Shown: positions 45,339 through 55,561 of the stretch, in pieces | Position numbering within the stretch: the stretch's first letter is position 1 | Layout: every line of letters begins with the position of its first letter | From: Agarivorans litoreus | Lineage (GTDB): Bacteria; Pseudomonadota; Gammaproteobacteria; Enterobacterales; Celerinatantimonadaceae | DNA length: 64,000 bases | Direction: 5' to 3' | Assembly: GCF_019649015.1 (NCBI RefSeq) | Contig: NZ_BLPI01000001.1 | Span: 1,259,501 to 1,323,500 of the forward strand | The notes under the pieces: generated by a model | Database searches by the model: none | Told to the model about the DNA's origin: nothing | What the model saw: only the letters and a program-made list of their open reading frames with translations | Program-made: the position numbers and the translations under genes

Positions 45339-46664
45339 ATGAAGCTGAAAATCAAATCGTTAATATTAGCTTGTGGAATTAGCTCTTTAGCTTTCCAAGC
45401 TCAAGCTGATGATTTATTGCAAATTTATCAACTAGCTCAAGAAAAAGACCCTGTGATTTTGCAAAGTAAAGCTCAGCGTGACATCGCCTTTGAGCAAATC
45501 ACTACATCTCGTGCATCATTGCTTCCCCAAATTGGTTTTGGTGCCGGTGCTAAATACACCACCACCAATAACGACACTATCGACAGTATTACTAACACCA
45601 ATGCATCTATTGGTCTTAGTCAGTCATTGTACTCAAAATCCAATTGGACCAGCTTAAGTATTTCAGAAAAGAACGCGACACGTTCAGAAGCCTTATATGG
45701 CAATGACATACAAAGTCTAATTATCCGCGTAAGTAATGCTTATTTTAACGTATTACGAGCCATGGACAACGTAACCTTTGTTGAAGCAAACAAAACAGCA
45801 GTTGGTCGCCAATTAGAGCAAACTAAACAACGCTTTAATGTTGGTCTTACAGCGATAACCGACGTACACGAAGCCCAAGCAGAATATGACCGTACTCTTG
45901 CCCAAGAAATTCAAGCGCGTAACGACTTGTCTAACAGCTACGAAGACTTACGTGAACTTACTGGTTTAGAACACCGCGAATTAAATATTCTAAATACTCA
46001 ACGTTTTGAACCTAATCCACTTAAACAAGGCTCAGACTTTTGGTTAGCCACGGCTAACGATAGAAACCTACAGTTAAATGCACAACGTATCAGTAAAGAA
46101 ATTGCCCAAGAACAAATTGAGTTAGCACAGAGTGGTCACTTACCCACCCTAGATTTAACTGCAGGTATAGGCTACGAAAACAATAAGTACGGCAACGATA
46201 CCTATGACTCACTGCAAGGTGGTAGCTCAAATGCTGGAAATATTGGTCTTGAATTCAACTGGCCCATCTACCTAGGCGGCAGCATCGATTCGCAAGTAAG
46301 ACAAGCCCAGTTTAGTTACATCGCATCCTCGGAAGCGCTAGAGCAAACCTTCCGCACGGTGCAAAGCACGGTAAACTCCGTCGTCAACAATGTGACAGCC
46401 AGCATTGGTTCGGTTAAAGCCTTCGAGCAGACGGTAGTGTCTTCACAAAGTGCACTTGAAGCCACCGAAGCAGGCTTTGAAGTGGGTACTCGTACCATTG
46501 TTGACGTACAAGACGCCACACGTAACTTGTACTCTGCAAAAAGCGATTTAGCCAACGCCCGTTATGATTACATTCTTAACATGCTAGCGCTTAAACAAGC
46601 AGCCGGTACTTTAACCGAAGAAGACCTAGCACTGGTTAACTCAGGTTTAATGCCTCCCCAGTAA
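45339..46664 (+). CDS. tolC: outer-membrane channel protein TolC
   Basis: A 441-residue outer-membrane factor. A signal peptide (about 1-23) precedes two repeated OEP domains: DLLQIYQLAQEKDPVILQSKAQRDIAFEQI begins the first, and FWLATANDRNLQLNAQRISKEIAQEQIELAQSGHLPTLDL the second. The first also holds KQRFNVGLTAITDVHEAQAEYD, the second GFEVGTRTIVDVQDATRNLYSAKSDLANARYDYI. It forms the trimeric outer-membrane exit for RND, MFS and type I exporters, and could serve the HlyD-type systems in this window. A good ribosome binding site (AAAGGAAAGG) precedes the ATG. It is divergent from nudF, as in E. coli. Confidence 0.96.
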   Translation: MKLKIKSLILACGISSLAFQAQADDLLQIYQLAQEKDPVILQSKAQRDIAFEQITTSRASLLPQIGFGAGAKYTTTNNDTIDSITNTNASIGLSQSLYSKSNWTSLSISEKNATRSEALYGNDIQSLIIRVSNAYFNVLRAMDNVTFVEANKTAVGRQLEQTKQRFNVGLTAITDVHEAQAEYDRTLAQEIQARNDLSNSYEDLRELTGLEHRELNILNTQRFEPNPLKQGSDFWLATANDRNLQLNAQRISKEIAQEQIELAQSGHLPTLDLTAGIGYENNKYGNDTYDSLQGGSSNAGNIGLEFNWPIYLGGSIDSQVRQAQFSYIASSEALEQTFRTVQSTVNSVVNNVTASIGSVKAFEQTVVSSQSALEATEAGFEVGTRTIVDVQDATRNLYSAKSDLANARYDYILNMLALKQAAGTLTEEDLALVNSGLMPPQ

Positions 46665-46688
46665 TATCTTTAGTCAAAGTTTTGCAAT

Positions 46689-46716
46689 AAAAAAGGCGCC
46701 GATTGGCGCCTTTTTT
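46689..46716. terminator. bidirectional terminator between tolC and hldE
   Basis: AAAAAAGGCGCC and GGCGCCTTTTTT around GATT are perfectly symmetrical and serve both convergent genes. Confidence 0.93.
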
Positions 46717-46731
46717 GAATCAACGACAAAA

Positions 46732-48165
46732 CTAGTCGATTTGATTTTGACGAATAGACTTGATGATTTCCGAAGTTGAACAACCATCTTCGAAGTTAAG
46801 CACTCGCACTTCACCGCCATTGGCAATCACTTCTTGCCCACCAGCAATCTCTTCTGGCTTGTAATCGCCGCCTTTCACCAATAAGTCTGGCAATAAGTTA
46901 GCAATTAAACGCTGTGGCGTATCTTCACTAAAATCAACCACCCAATCTACCGCACCCAAACCGGCTAACACAGCCATGCGTCGATCAACACTATTTACCG
47001 GGCGACCTTCGCCTTTTAAACGTTTAACAGAGTCATCACTGTTTACCGCAACAATTAAACGATCACCTAAAGTGCGCGCGTGATTTAGGTAAGACACATG
47101 ACCGGCATGTAAAATGTCGAAGCAGCCATTGGTCATAACCACTTTCTCGCCGCGGCGTTTAGCCGCTTCTAAAGCAAACTTAAGCTGCTGCTCACTTAAC
47201 ACACCAAAGCCAGTTTCCTGCGAACCATACACGGCATTGGCAAGCTCAATGGTAGACACCGTAGACGTACCCAATTTACCCACCACAATGCCTGCAGCAG
47301 CGTTAGCTAAGGCACAAGCATCATCTAAGCTCGAGCCAGCCGCTAGTGAGCTAGCTAAAGTAGAAATCACTGTATCGCCAGCACCAGTTACGTCATAGAC
47401 CTCTTGCGCCAAAGCTGCCAAATGTAACTCTGGTTGGCCCTTACGAATTAGTGTCATACCGTGCTCACTACGTGTCACTAGCAATGCTTCTAGGTCTAAC
47501 TGCTCGATGAGTGCTTCGCCTTTGCTAATAATTTCGTCTTCATCTTTACAGTGACCAACCACCGCTTCAAACTCAGAGAAGTTAGGCGTGAGCAAAGTTG
47601 CACCGCGATATTTATCAAAGGCACTGCCTTTTGGGTCAACCAATACCGGAACACCGGCTTCACGCGCCAGGGCAATTAAATCGCCAACTTGGTTTAATGC
47701 GCCTTTGTTGTAGTCAGATAAAATAACCACTTGATGCTGTTTAACTTGCTCAGCAAAATTAGCGGTTAACTCTTTGCTATCAACCTCATGAAAATTTTCT
47801 TCAAAATCTAAACGAATTAACTGCTGGTGACGGCTAAGTACCCGTAGCTTAGTAATAGTTGGGTAATCAGCAAACTTAGTAAATTGGCACTCTACACCAA
47901 CCGCTGCCAACTTGTTTTCTAAGGCTATGCCAGCTTCGTCTTCGCCGCTCATACCTAATAACGTTGAGCCAGCGCCTAAGGCTACGGCGTTTAAGGCTAC
48001 GTTAGCCGCGCCGCCAGGACGTTCTTCAATTTGTTCAACTTTAACCACTGGAACCGGGGCTTCAGGCGAGATGCGTCCGGTAGGTCCATGCCAATAGCGG
48101 TCTAACATTACATCGCCAACTACTAACACCTTAGCTTGGGCAAACTCAGGGAGGGTTATTCTCAT
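46732..48165 (-). CDS. hldE: bifunctional heptose 7-phosphate kinase / heptose 1-phosphate adenylyltransferase
   Basis: A 477-residue two-domain enzyme of the LPS core heptose pathway. The N-terminal PfkB-type kinase (about 1-320) shows [16 protein letters not shown] and the catalytic [13 protein letters not shown]. The C-terminal nucleotidyltransferase (about 340-477) has [21 protein letters not shown]. Together they make ADP-D-glycero-manno-heptose before epimerisation. In E. coli hldE lies beside glnE; here an lpxL gene is between them. Confidence 0.97.
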   Translation of the reverse strand: MRITLPEFAQAKVLVVGDVMLDRYWHGPTGRISPEAPVPVVKVEQIEERPGGAANVALNAVALGAGSTLLGMSGEDEAGIALENKLAAVGVECQFTKFADYPTITKLRVLSRHQQLIRLDFEENFHEVDSKELTANFAEQVKQHQVVILSDYNKGALNQVGDLIALAREAGVPVLVDPKGSAFDKYRGATLLTPNFSEFEAVVGHCKDEDEIISKGEALIEQLDLEALLVTRSEHGMTLIRKGQPELHLAALAQEVYDVTGAGDTVISTLASSLAAGSSLDDACALANAAAGIVVGKLGTSTVSTIELANAVYGSQETGFGVLSEQQLKFALEAAKRRGEKVVMTNGCFDILHAGHVSYLNHARTLGDRLIVAVNSDDSVKRLKGEGRPVNSVDRRMAVLAGLGAVDWVVDFSEDTPQRLIANLLPDLLVKGGDYKPEEIAGGQEVIANGGEVRVLNFEDGCSTSEIIKSIRQNQID

Positions 48166-48283
48166 TGTTCACTCTCATCGAAAAATAATTATTAACAGTT
48201 TATCATAGTTAAACTTATGGTCTGCGGCATAATCTCTTGATATCCAGTAGACTTTACACATTATTACAGCGACAAAGTAAAAT

Positions 48284-49210
48284 ATGGCGAAAATTTCATC
48301 CCCCAAGCTTAACGCACAATCTTTTCACCCAAAGAACTGGGGGGCCTGGGTATTAATTGGCTTTATGTTCAGTATTAGCTTACTGCCTTATCGCGTTCAG
48401 CATTACTTGGGTTTAGGCATTGGCCGCTTAGGCCGAGCATTGATGAAATCACGCGTACATATTACTCGCCGCAACTTAGAAATATGCTTTCCAGACAAAA
48501 GTGAAGACGAGCGAGAGCAACTGGTTGAAGGCTGTTTTCGTCATTTAGGGCATTCGGTGGTGGATACCGCCAACGCGTGGTTTTGGCCACAATGGCGCTT
48601 TGCAAAACACTTCAAAGTAGAAGGCCTTGAACACCTAGAAAAAGCACGTGAGCAACAAGGTGGGATTTTATTAGTAAGTGCCCACTTTTGGACCTTAGAA
48701 AGCCATGCTCGCGCTTATGGCACTTTGGATCCCGGTGTTGGGATTTACCGCCCTAACAAAAATGCAGTTTATGAGTATTTTCAATATCACGGTCGCACTA
48801 AGTCCAATAAATACTTAGTAGATCGCACCGATGTGCGCGGTATGATTAAAGCTCTGCGCCAAGACAATGCTGTGTGGTACGCGCCTGACCATGATTACGG
48901 AACCCATGCTGCAGTGTTTGTACCGTTTTTTGCGCAAGATAAAGCCGCTACTATTATCGGTACCGCCACCTTAGCCAAAGTGAAAAACGTGCAAGTATTG
49001 CCAACTTATGCACTACGTAATGAAGATGGCTCAGGCTTTACTTTGGTGATTGAACCAGCCCTAGAAAACTACCCGCAAGGTGATGATGAACAAGATGCCC
49101 ACACCATCAACCAAGTGGTAGAAAAAGCCATACTACGCGCGCCCGAGCAATATATGTGGATCCACCGCCGCTTTAAATCTCGCCCAGAAGGTGAAAAAGG
49201 CGTTTACTAA
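48284..49210 (+). CDS. lpxL: lipid A biosynthesis late acyltransferase (LpxL-type)
   Basis: A 308-residue protein with one N-terminal membrane segment (WGAWVLIGFMFSISLLPYRVQHYLG) and the HxxxxE catalytic motif in SAHFWTLESHA. Acyltransferase block VGIYRPNKNAVYEYFQYHGR follows, and YMWIHRRFKSRPEGE ends the protein. It adds a secondary acyl chain to Kdo2-lipid IVA. The family includes LpxL, LpxM and LpxP; LpxL is the most likely. It is divergent from hldE, so two LPS genes share one upstream region. Confidence 0.9.
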   Translation: MAKISSPKLNAQSFHPKNWGAWVLIGFMFSISLLPYRVQHYLGLGIGRLGRALMKSRVHITRRNLEICFPDKSEDEREQLVEGCFRHLGHSVVDTANAWFWPQWRFAKHFKVEGLEHLEKAREQQGGILLVSAHFWTLESHARAYGTLDPGVGIYRPNKNAVYEYFQYHGRTKSNKYLVDRTDVRGMIKALRQDNAVWYAPDHDYGTHAAVFVPFFAQDKAATIIGTATLAKVKNVQVLPTYALRNEDGSGFTLVIEPALENYPQGDDEQDAHTINQVVEKAILRAPEQYMWIHRRFKSRPEGEKGVY

Positions 49211-49211
49211 T

Positions 49212-49251
49212 AAAAAGGCGCTGACTTTAACTAAAAAGCAGCACCTTTTTT
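49212..49251. terminator. bidirectional terminator between lpxL and glnE
   Basis: AAAAAGGCGCTG and CAGCACCTTTTT pair with one mismatch around a 15-base loop. It starts one base after the lpxL stop and ends 25 bases before the glnE stop. Confidence 0.8.
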
Positions 49252-49275
49252 AAACCTTGAAACAGTTGTTTAGTA

Positions 49276-52137
49276 CTAAGTAAATAGCTGTTGCCAAGTA
49301 TTGGTGACGACACTTAGATCTTGCTTAAACTCGGCCTTTTTGGCCAAACGCGGCACACCTTGCAGGCCACAGCGGTGACATTCGTCGCGAATATCCAAGT
49401 AGCTTTGGGTAAGCCCTTGCGCCTGTTCAGGTTTGAGCAAACCTAGTTCGGCGCAGCTTTCAAATATTCTTACGTTATCCGTCCATTTACTTAATTCTGG
49501 ATAGTGCTGAGTATGTAATAACACCAAGTATTGGGCGATAAATTCAATGTCTACCATGCCGCCAGGAGATTGTTTGAGATCCAGAACGTCTTCAGTTTCT
49601 CGGCTTAAATGTCCCTGCATTTTACTGCGCATCTCTTGCACTTGCTTTGCTAGCTCTGCAGCTTCGCGTGGCTGAGCTAAAATTTTATGGCGAACTTGGG
49701 CGAAACTCTCAGCGAGTTCTGCATCGCCATAAATTACTCTGGCGCGCACTAGCGCTTGGTGCTCCCAAGTCCACGCTTCCTTCACTTGATATTGCTCAAA
49801 AGCTTCGATGGCGGACACCAATAAACCAGAAGCACCTGAAGGACGTAAGCGCATATCTAGTTCATAAAGCACACCTGAAGCGGTGCGAGTATTAAACAAG
49901 TGCATAATGCGTTGCGCCAGTTTTAAATAAAACTGCTTACTGTCGATTTGTTTTGGCCCATTGGTATAGGTGCTGCTATCGCTGTTATGTAAAAACACCA
50001 AATCTAAATCGGAGCTATAGCCAGTTTCAATACCACCAATTTTTCCGTAACCCACTACCGCGAAACCGCGTTGTTGCTCAGCTAAATGCTCTGGGTAACC
50101 ATGGCGCTCAACCATCTGGCTCCAGGCTTGCTCAACCACCGCGTTTACTATTACTTCGGCTACTGCAGTTAAGTGATCGCTCACTTTCATTAGCGGCAGT
50201 GCACCGGCAATATCGGCGGCAGTAATACGCAGCTGCTGAATTTGCTTAAACTGACGTAGCGCCTCCATTTGCTGTTCCATGTCATCGGGCGGAATACGCA
50301 ACATAAACTCTCGGAGCTGCTGGGCGTAACTGTCTTCGCTAGCGGGGTTGTACAGTAGCTTAGGATCGAGTAATTCATCCAAAAGAATAGGAAAACTCGC
50401 CAGCTTTTGCGCCAACATAGCACTGCCTGCGCAGAGCCTTAATAGCTGCTGCAACGAAGCTGGGTTTTCGGCTAACAGCTCTAGGTAAGCGGTTCTTGAT
50501 AGAATTCGCTCAAGCAATACCATGACCCGTGGCAATACCAAACTGGTTTGAGGATGCTCGAACAGCTGCTGCAACAAACTTGGCATCATCCGCTCTAGGG
50601 TTTGGCGACCGCGCTGACCAATTTGGCGTTTCTCAACAGCGTGCATAAAGTGGTACATGGTTTCTACGCGGGCTTTTTGCTCTTCCTCGCTACAAACATG
50701 TTTGTTCATCAAGCTTGCAAGCGCTTGTCTATCTGCGCCGCAATGCCATAGATCATCGTACTCTTGACCGGCTTGATGCTCTTCATGCTCTTCTTCGCCA
50801 ATGGCAGACTGGAAGCAGTTATTCACTTGTGCAAGGCGTTGCTGGAGCTGCAGATAAAACCCCTCCCAATCACTAAATCCCATAACCCTAGCAATACGTT
50901 GTTGGTCATGCTCAGTATCTGGCAAGGTTTGGGTTTGTTGGTCATCTATTTGCTGCAAAATATTTTCTACCTGACGGAGATACAGGTAATGCTCACGCAG
51001 CATGTCAATTTGAGCTTCACTCAACTCGCCGTGCTCTGCAAGCTGAGCCATCGCTTGCAGTAATGAGCGAGTTTGCAGTACCGGCTCACGCCCACCACGA
51101 ATAAGCTGAAAAGTTTGTACAATAAACTCAATTTCACGAATCCCGCCCGAGCCTAGTTTAATATTGTCGCGCAAGCCTTTGCGGCGGATTTCGGAGTTAA
51201 TCATTGCCTTCATCGAGCGCAGTGCTTGAATAGCACTAAAATCGATGTAGCGACGATAAACATAAGGCTTAAGCATGGCTTGAATATCTTGGTCGAAGCG
51301 CAGGTCTTGGTTAATCACTCGCGCCTTAACCATGGCATAGCGCTCCCAATCTCGGCCATGATGTTGATAATAATCTTCAAAGGCTGCGTAACTCACCGCC
51401 AAGGGACCAGATTCTCCAAAAGGCCGTAAGCGCATATCTACCCGAAATACAAAGCCATCTACAGTGGTTTGATCAATCAGTTGAATAAGCCGCTGCCCCA
51501 TGCGAATAAAGAACTGCTGATTGGCAATACTACGCCGGCCACCTTGGGTTTCTCCGTTCTCGGGAAAACAAAAAATCAAATCGATATCAGATGAAAAATT
51601 AAGCTCTCGCCCGCCCAACTTACCCATACCAATTACCACTAATGGCTGCGCATTGCCCTCGGCATCGCTTGGTGTACCTGACTCACTGCAACAGCGTTTG
51701 TATAACCATTGATTAGCACAATCTACGCAGCTATCAGCCACAGCCGATACTTGGGCAAAACTGTCGGTTACAGCCTGCTCAAGAAGTAAGTCGCGCCAAG
51801 CAATAAGCACCATTTGCATACGGCGGAACTTACGCAGTACCTTTTTAGCGCCATCGTCGGTAATTTGCTCAGCCAACTCGGCACCTAGCTGCTCGCGCAT
51901 TTGCTGTTCATTTAAGGGGTGATCTAATAATTGTTGTTGCCAAATATCGGCTAGTAGGGTTGGCTGGCTAATGCAGCTTCGGGCGATAAAATCACTCAAA
52001 GCAAAAGCTGTTTTACTCTGCAACTGTTGTTGGAGGTCTAGTTGCTCTAATAAATTTGGCGCTAACTCGATAAGGCGCTCCCAAGATTGTTCAGCAATAG
52101 TAGATAGCTTGCTAGGGACAGGAAGAGTACTTGGCAT
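49276..52137 (-). CDS. glnE: bifunctional glutamine synthetase adenylyltransferase/deadenylase
   Basis: A 953-residue protein with two nucleotidyltransferase domains. The N-terminal one (VIGMGKLGGRELNFSSDIDLIFCF) removes AMP, and the C-terminal one (VVGYGKIGGIETGYSSDLDLVFL) adds AMP to glutamine synthetase. Both keep the DxD pair. PII-binding helical regions lie between and after. It adjusts nitrogen assimilation in response to PII and glutamine. Length matches E. coli GlnE. Confidence 0.97.
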   Translation of the reverse strand: MPSTLPVPSKLSTIAEQSWERLIELAPNLLEQLDLQQQLQSKTAFALSDFIARSCISQPTLLADIWQQQLLDHPLNEQQMREQLGAELAEQITDDGAKKVLRKFRRMQMVLIAWRDLLLEQAVTDSFAQVSAVADSCVDCANQWLYKRCCSESGTPSDAEGNAQPLVVIGMGKLGGRELNFSSDIDLIFCFPENGETQGGRRSIANQQFFIRMGQRLIQLIDQTTVDGFVFRVDMRLRPFGESGPLAVSYAAFEDYYQHHGRDWERYAMVKARVINQDLRFDQDIQAMLKPYVYRRYIDFSAIQALRSMKAMINSEIRRKGLRDNIKLGSGGIREIEFIVQTFQLIRGGREPVLQTRSLLQAMAQLAEHGELSEAQIDMLREHYLYLRQVENILQQIDDQQTQTLPDTEHDQQRIARVMGFSDWEGFYLQLQQRLAQVNNCFQSAIGEEEHEEHQAGQEYDDLWHCGADRQALASLMNKHVCSEEEQKARVETMYHFMHAVEKRQIGQRGRQTLERMMPSLLQQLFEHPQTSLVLPRVMVLLERILSRTAYLELLAENPASLQQLLRLCAGSAMLAQKLASFPILLDELLDPKLLYNPASEDSYAQQLREFMLRIPPDDMEQQMEALRQFKQIQQLRITAADIAGALPLMKVSDHLTAVAEVIVNAVVEQAWSQMVERHGYPEHLAEQQRGFAVVGYGKIGGIETGYSSDLDLVFLHNSDSSTYTNGPKQIDSKQFYLKLAQRIMHLFNTRTASGVLYELDMRLRPSGASGLLVSAIEAFEQYQVKEAWTWEHQALVRARVIYGDAELAESFAQVRHKILAQPREAAELAKQVQEMRSKMQGHLSRETEDVLDLKQSPGGMVDIEFIAQYLVLLHTQHYPELSKWTDNVRIFESCAELGLLKPEQAQGLTQSYLDIRDECHRCGLQGVPRLAKKAEFKQDLSVVTNTWQQLFT

Positions 52138-52363
52138 GATGAAGAAAACCCGAATCCAAAATTTAGTTTAATATCATCATGATTCATGCTTGAGTACAAG
52201 CCAGATCGCAGGGAGTGTAAGCCATATCAAACTGCCGCATAGGCTATGCCACAAAACTGAGCAAAAATGGACTTCACCTAACAATTGTGAGCAGGAAGAA
52301 ACTGTTGCTTGATAGAATTGGCGTATATTAAAATTAGCGCCTCTCATCCTGCGGAATCGATAC

Positions 52364-53110
52364 ATGAAAACGCGAATCAATGCCTTTGACCTAGTAATGC
52401 TTTTACTGTCACTAATAGCTATTGTAATTGTTAGTAGCTTGCTCTTTTACCCTGCAGATTCTCAACTTAAAGTCTTACTGATCAATCTAGATACACTTAT
52501 TTGCGTAGTATTTATTTTGCATTTTGTAGTGAGTGCTGCTCGCAGCCAATCTCCACTGGGTTATTGCAAACACCATTGGATAGATCTAGTAGCAAGCATT
52601 CCCATGGTTGAGAGTCTGCGCTTGTTGCGTTTTTTCCATGCACTAAGGCTAATTAAAGCCTTGAGCGCAGAGCGTCACCTGCTGGCAAACTTAAAGCACC
52701 GCCGAGTGGAGTCAACTGCAGCCACTATCTTGTTCACCCTATTGATGATTATTTTAGTAGGCTCTATTAGTATTTTACTCACTGAACAAGACGAAACGGG
52801 TAGCCAAATAAGCAGTGCTGGCGAAGCGCTATGGTGGGCAATTGTAACTATATCTACGGTTGGTTATGGAGATTTTGTACCGGTCACCGATGCTGGTCGC
52901 ATTATCGCTGGTGTGATGATCTTAACTGGTGTCGGCTTTTTTGGGGCAATATCGGGTTTAATTTCTACTATTTTGCTTCGTGGTAAATCTCACTCTGAGA
53001 GTCAAGTTGAACAATTATTATTAGAGCAACAAAAAGAATACCAGCAACTAAAACAACAGTTGAGTAATATTCAGCAGCAGTTAAATGAGCTACAACAGAA
53101 GCCTCATTAA
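52364..53110 (+). CDS. voltage-gated-like potassium channel
   Basis: A 248-residue six-helix channel subunit. The S1-S4 region spans about 8-100, with a reduced S4 (ESLRLLRFFHALRLIKAL) bearing few spaced arginines. S5, the selectivity filter TVGYGDFVPVT (filter near residue 168) and S6 (AGVMILTGVGFFGAISGLIST) follow. The C-terminus (about 215-248) is a glutamine-rich coiled coil that could hold the tetramer. It probably conducts K+ with weak voltage dependence. A single gene between glnE and elyC, not part of the conserved order there. Confidence 0.88.
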   Translation: MKTRINAFDLVMLLLSLIAIVIVSSLLFYPADSQLKVLLINLDTLICVVFILHFVVSAARSQSPLGYCKHHWIDLVASIPMVESLRLLRFFHALRLIKALSAERHLLANLKHRRVESTAATILFTLLMIILVGSISILLTEQDETGSQISSAGEALWWAIVTISTVGYGDFVPVTDAGRIIAGVMILTGVGFFGAISGLISTILLRGKSHSESQVEQLLLEQQKEYQQLKQQLSNIQQQLNELQQKPH

Positions 53111-53122
53111 GCGCAGGCTTAA

Positions 53123-53887
53123 TTAACTACCTCTCAGCTCTAGCCAAGCATGGGCTAGCGCTTCGTATGCGGCGGTATCAGCCTTACTTATATGGCTAAG
53201 CCGCGGAATAAAACTTTGCCAGGTAAACCCAGCGTGCCAGTTCTTTACCTGATAGTAAGTAGGTGCTGCAGTAGGATAGAGCCCCTGCATGGCAAATAAG
53301 CGCATCGCCCTTGGCATATGCGAAGCTTGAGTAACTAAGGTTAATTGAGTATTCGGGTAAAGCCTGGCAATGTTGGCGGCTTCTTCAGCAGTATCTTTAA
53401 GCTGATAGCTACGAATTAACCGAGATTCGGGCACCCCCAAAGACAAGGCCAGTTTGGCAAGCATATCGGCATGCTGCACCCCACTGCCTTCGTTATCACC
53501 ACCCGATAATAAGATTTTTACTTGCGGTTGTTGGCGCCATAAACGAACAGCCTCAAGCACTTTAACTGCGCCACAAGGCAACACCTGACTAGATAGCGGC
53601 TGATTGTCATCTTGATAATGTAAACAGCCCAATACCACGATTATTTGCGTATCTGGTGGCAGAGAATGTAAGCCGTTGTATTGCTTTTCCCAGTGATAAA
53701 GAAGCGCGCCACTTATCGGATATAAGCTTAAACAAAACATCAATAACAAGCTAATTACGGCGCAGCTGCGGGCTAGTAGCTTATGGCCGCGTAGTCCGAG
53801 AAAAATGGCCAACAACAATAGCAGCCAAAGAGAGGTACTGGGCATCGCCAATACGGTGAGTAGTTTCTTTAATACAAAACCGTCCAC
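53123..53887 (-). CDS. elyC: ElyC/YdcF-type DUF218 envelope protein
   Basis: A 254-residue protein with two N-terminal membrane segments (about 15-35 and 37-58) and a DUF218 domain. Family blocks are QIIVVLGC, AVRLWRQQPQVKILLSGGDNEG, ADMLAKLALSLGVPESRLI, LVTQASHMPRAMRLFAMQG. E. coli ElyC maintains peptidoglycan synthesis at low temperature and affects lipid carrier use. It is three bases after the ygiF-like gene, so they form an operon. The gene name follows best overall resemblance. Confidence 0.82.
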   Translation of the reverse strand: MDGFVLKKLLTVLAMPSTSLWLLLLLAIFLGLRGHKLLARSCAVISLLLMFCLSLYPISGALLYHWEKQYNGLHSLPPDTQIIVVLGCLHYQDDNQPLSSQVLPCGAVKVLEAVRLWRQQPQVKILLSGGDNEGSGVQHADMLAKLALSLGVPESRLIRSYQLKDTAEEAANIARLYPNTQLTLVTQASHMPRAMRLFAMQGLYPTAAPTYYQVKNWHAGFTWQSFIPRLSHISKADTAAYEALAHAWLELRGS

Positions 53888-53890
53888 AGC

Positions 53891-55378
53891 TTACCAATAC
53901 ACCGCTTGTTGTAGCGCTTGCTGGCGAGAAAACTCTAAGGCATCCAGTAAGGACTGCTCTTTACGCTGCACCCATTTTTCAATGGCTTGCTGTAACTCAG
54001 CATCCAGCTCTGGCAATAGTTCTCGCATCGGTTTAAACAAACTCAGTTCTTCAATGCCCGATAGAATATCTACCCAAGGCAAGCGGAATTCTTGGCGCAG
54101 CTCTTGGTCAAATAATTCACCCACACACATGCCCACCAGCAGGTTACGTCGCAGCTTAGTGGCTTGTTTCATATAAGCATTACAATCAAGCTGGGGCTCA
54201 GCTAAAGGCGACTGTTGCAAGTAATCCCAACTGGTTTGTAACATTGCTTTGGCTAAATTATGAATATTCTCTTGTTGTAGAGCTTGGCTGTGCTGCCATT
54301 TAGCTTGATAAAGCCAGCGGGTTATTTTTAACATTAAACTACAGTAACGAGCACTATGCATGAGTTGATAAACATCATCGGGTTGCGGCAATTCATGCTG
54401 ACGCTGTTGCAGGGTTTTCAATAAAGAGCGTTGCTGAGGCAACTTCTTAATCAATGCGCCCCGTTCGGCAGTCAGTTTATTTAAACTGGCGGCTTGCGTT
54501 AACCACGTAAACTGTTGGCGCAGCCAACGTAATTCATTAAGCCAAGCGCATTCTACTAAATCGCGCTCACTAAACATTTTGCAGGCTTGAAACAACATTT
54601 GCACCGCTAGAGAGACTTGCTCTAAAGCGGCAAAACTTCGCTGCTCCACAAATAGCTGTTCGTGGTATTGCCAATGCTCGAGAGCACCAGCAAAAATCCG
54701 ACTTAAGCATTCACTCGTATTATCTGCATCACTTAGTTTAATCGCAGTTAGGGATTTAACTTGTTGCAGATGTGTCGTCGCCAGCATATACCCGCGCTGA
54801 GCTTTGCTAATGTTTGCTAAACGTAAACCTTCTATCGAGGCAATGTCGCTGGCAAGTTCAAAAAGCTGGCTAATATCGCCTTTCACAAACTCTAGTTCAA
54901 TTTCACATATAGCTTCATGCTCGCTACCAGCGGTAAGCGAACCTTGGTCGAAAGCGACCTCGATTAAAGTATCGTTAGGCAGGTCAACCAACCAAGTTTG
55001 TCTATCAAAGGTGGTGGTGAACAAAGGGCTTAATTGCTTATTAAGACTAGAAAGATCGGCACCGGCAGGCCATTCAACCTCTTCAAACAAGGTTAATTGC
55101 GGTTGATTAGACTGAACCACACAATTGTATTCGGGACGCTGATGTAAACCACCAACACTTAAACCATCGGTTTTAATGGTTTGAACATTGTCGCCATCGC
55201 CACTGCGAATACGTAAGCCCATGCCCCAACGCATCAGTTGACGATCATCAGTATCAAAATAAACACTGGTGAGGGTTTTCACTTCGGTTTGCAGCACACT
55301 ATACTGATTTAGCCGACCAAGTAACACAGAGGCACATTGAGGTGTAGCTAAGAGCTTGATTTCAATTTCATTGTTCAT
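53891..55378 (-). CDS. ygiF: CYTH/CHAD triphosphatase YgiF
   Basis: A 495-residue protein. The N-terminal CYTH domain (about 1-205) starts with the EIEIKLLA motif and contains LTSVYFDTDDRQLMRWGMGLRIRSGD and LIEVAFDQGSL. The C-terminal CHAD domain (about 220-480) is helical, with conserved basic helices. E. coli YgiF hydrolyses inorganic triphosphate. Its position upstream of glnE in E. coli fits, although here elyC and a channel gene intervene. Confidence 0.9.
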   Translation of the reverse strand: MNNEIEIKLLATPQCASVLLGRLNQYSVLQTEVKTLTSVYFDTDDRQLMRWGMGLRIRSGDGDNVQTIKTDGLSVGGLHQRPEYNCVVQSNQPQLTLFEEVEWPAGADLSSLNKQLSPLFTTTFDRQTWLVDLPNDTLIEVAFDQGSLTAGSEHEAICEIELEFVKGDISQLFELASDIASIEGLRLANISKAQRGYMLATTHLQQVKSLTAIKLSDADNTSECLSRIFAGALEHWQYHEQLFVEQRSFAALEQVSLAVQMLFQACKMFSERDLVECAWLNELRWLRQQFTWLTQAASLNKLTAERGALIKKLPQQRSLLKTLQQRQHELPQPDDVYQLMHSARYCSLMLKITRWLYQAKWQHSQALQQENIHNLAKAMLQTSWDYLQQSPLAEPQLDCNAYMKQATKLRRNLLVGMCVGELFDQELRQEFRLPWVDILSGIEELSLFKPMRELLPELDAELQQAIEKWVQRKEQSLLDALEFSRQQALQQAVYW

Positions 55379-55561
55379 GGTTTATCCATGTGGGCTGATG
55401 CAACAACCGGCTCCCTGTGGTTAGTTTTCATACAAAACATTTGATGCAGCTCAAGTTAAAAGCAAGAATTTGTAAGATAAATGCTTGCAACTAAACTCGG
55501 CTACGTTACCATGCGCCTCGCAAAAAATATATCCTTTGCATAGCTAATTGGAACTGAGATT

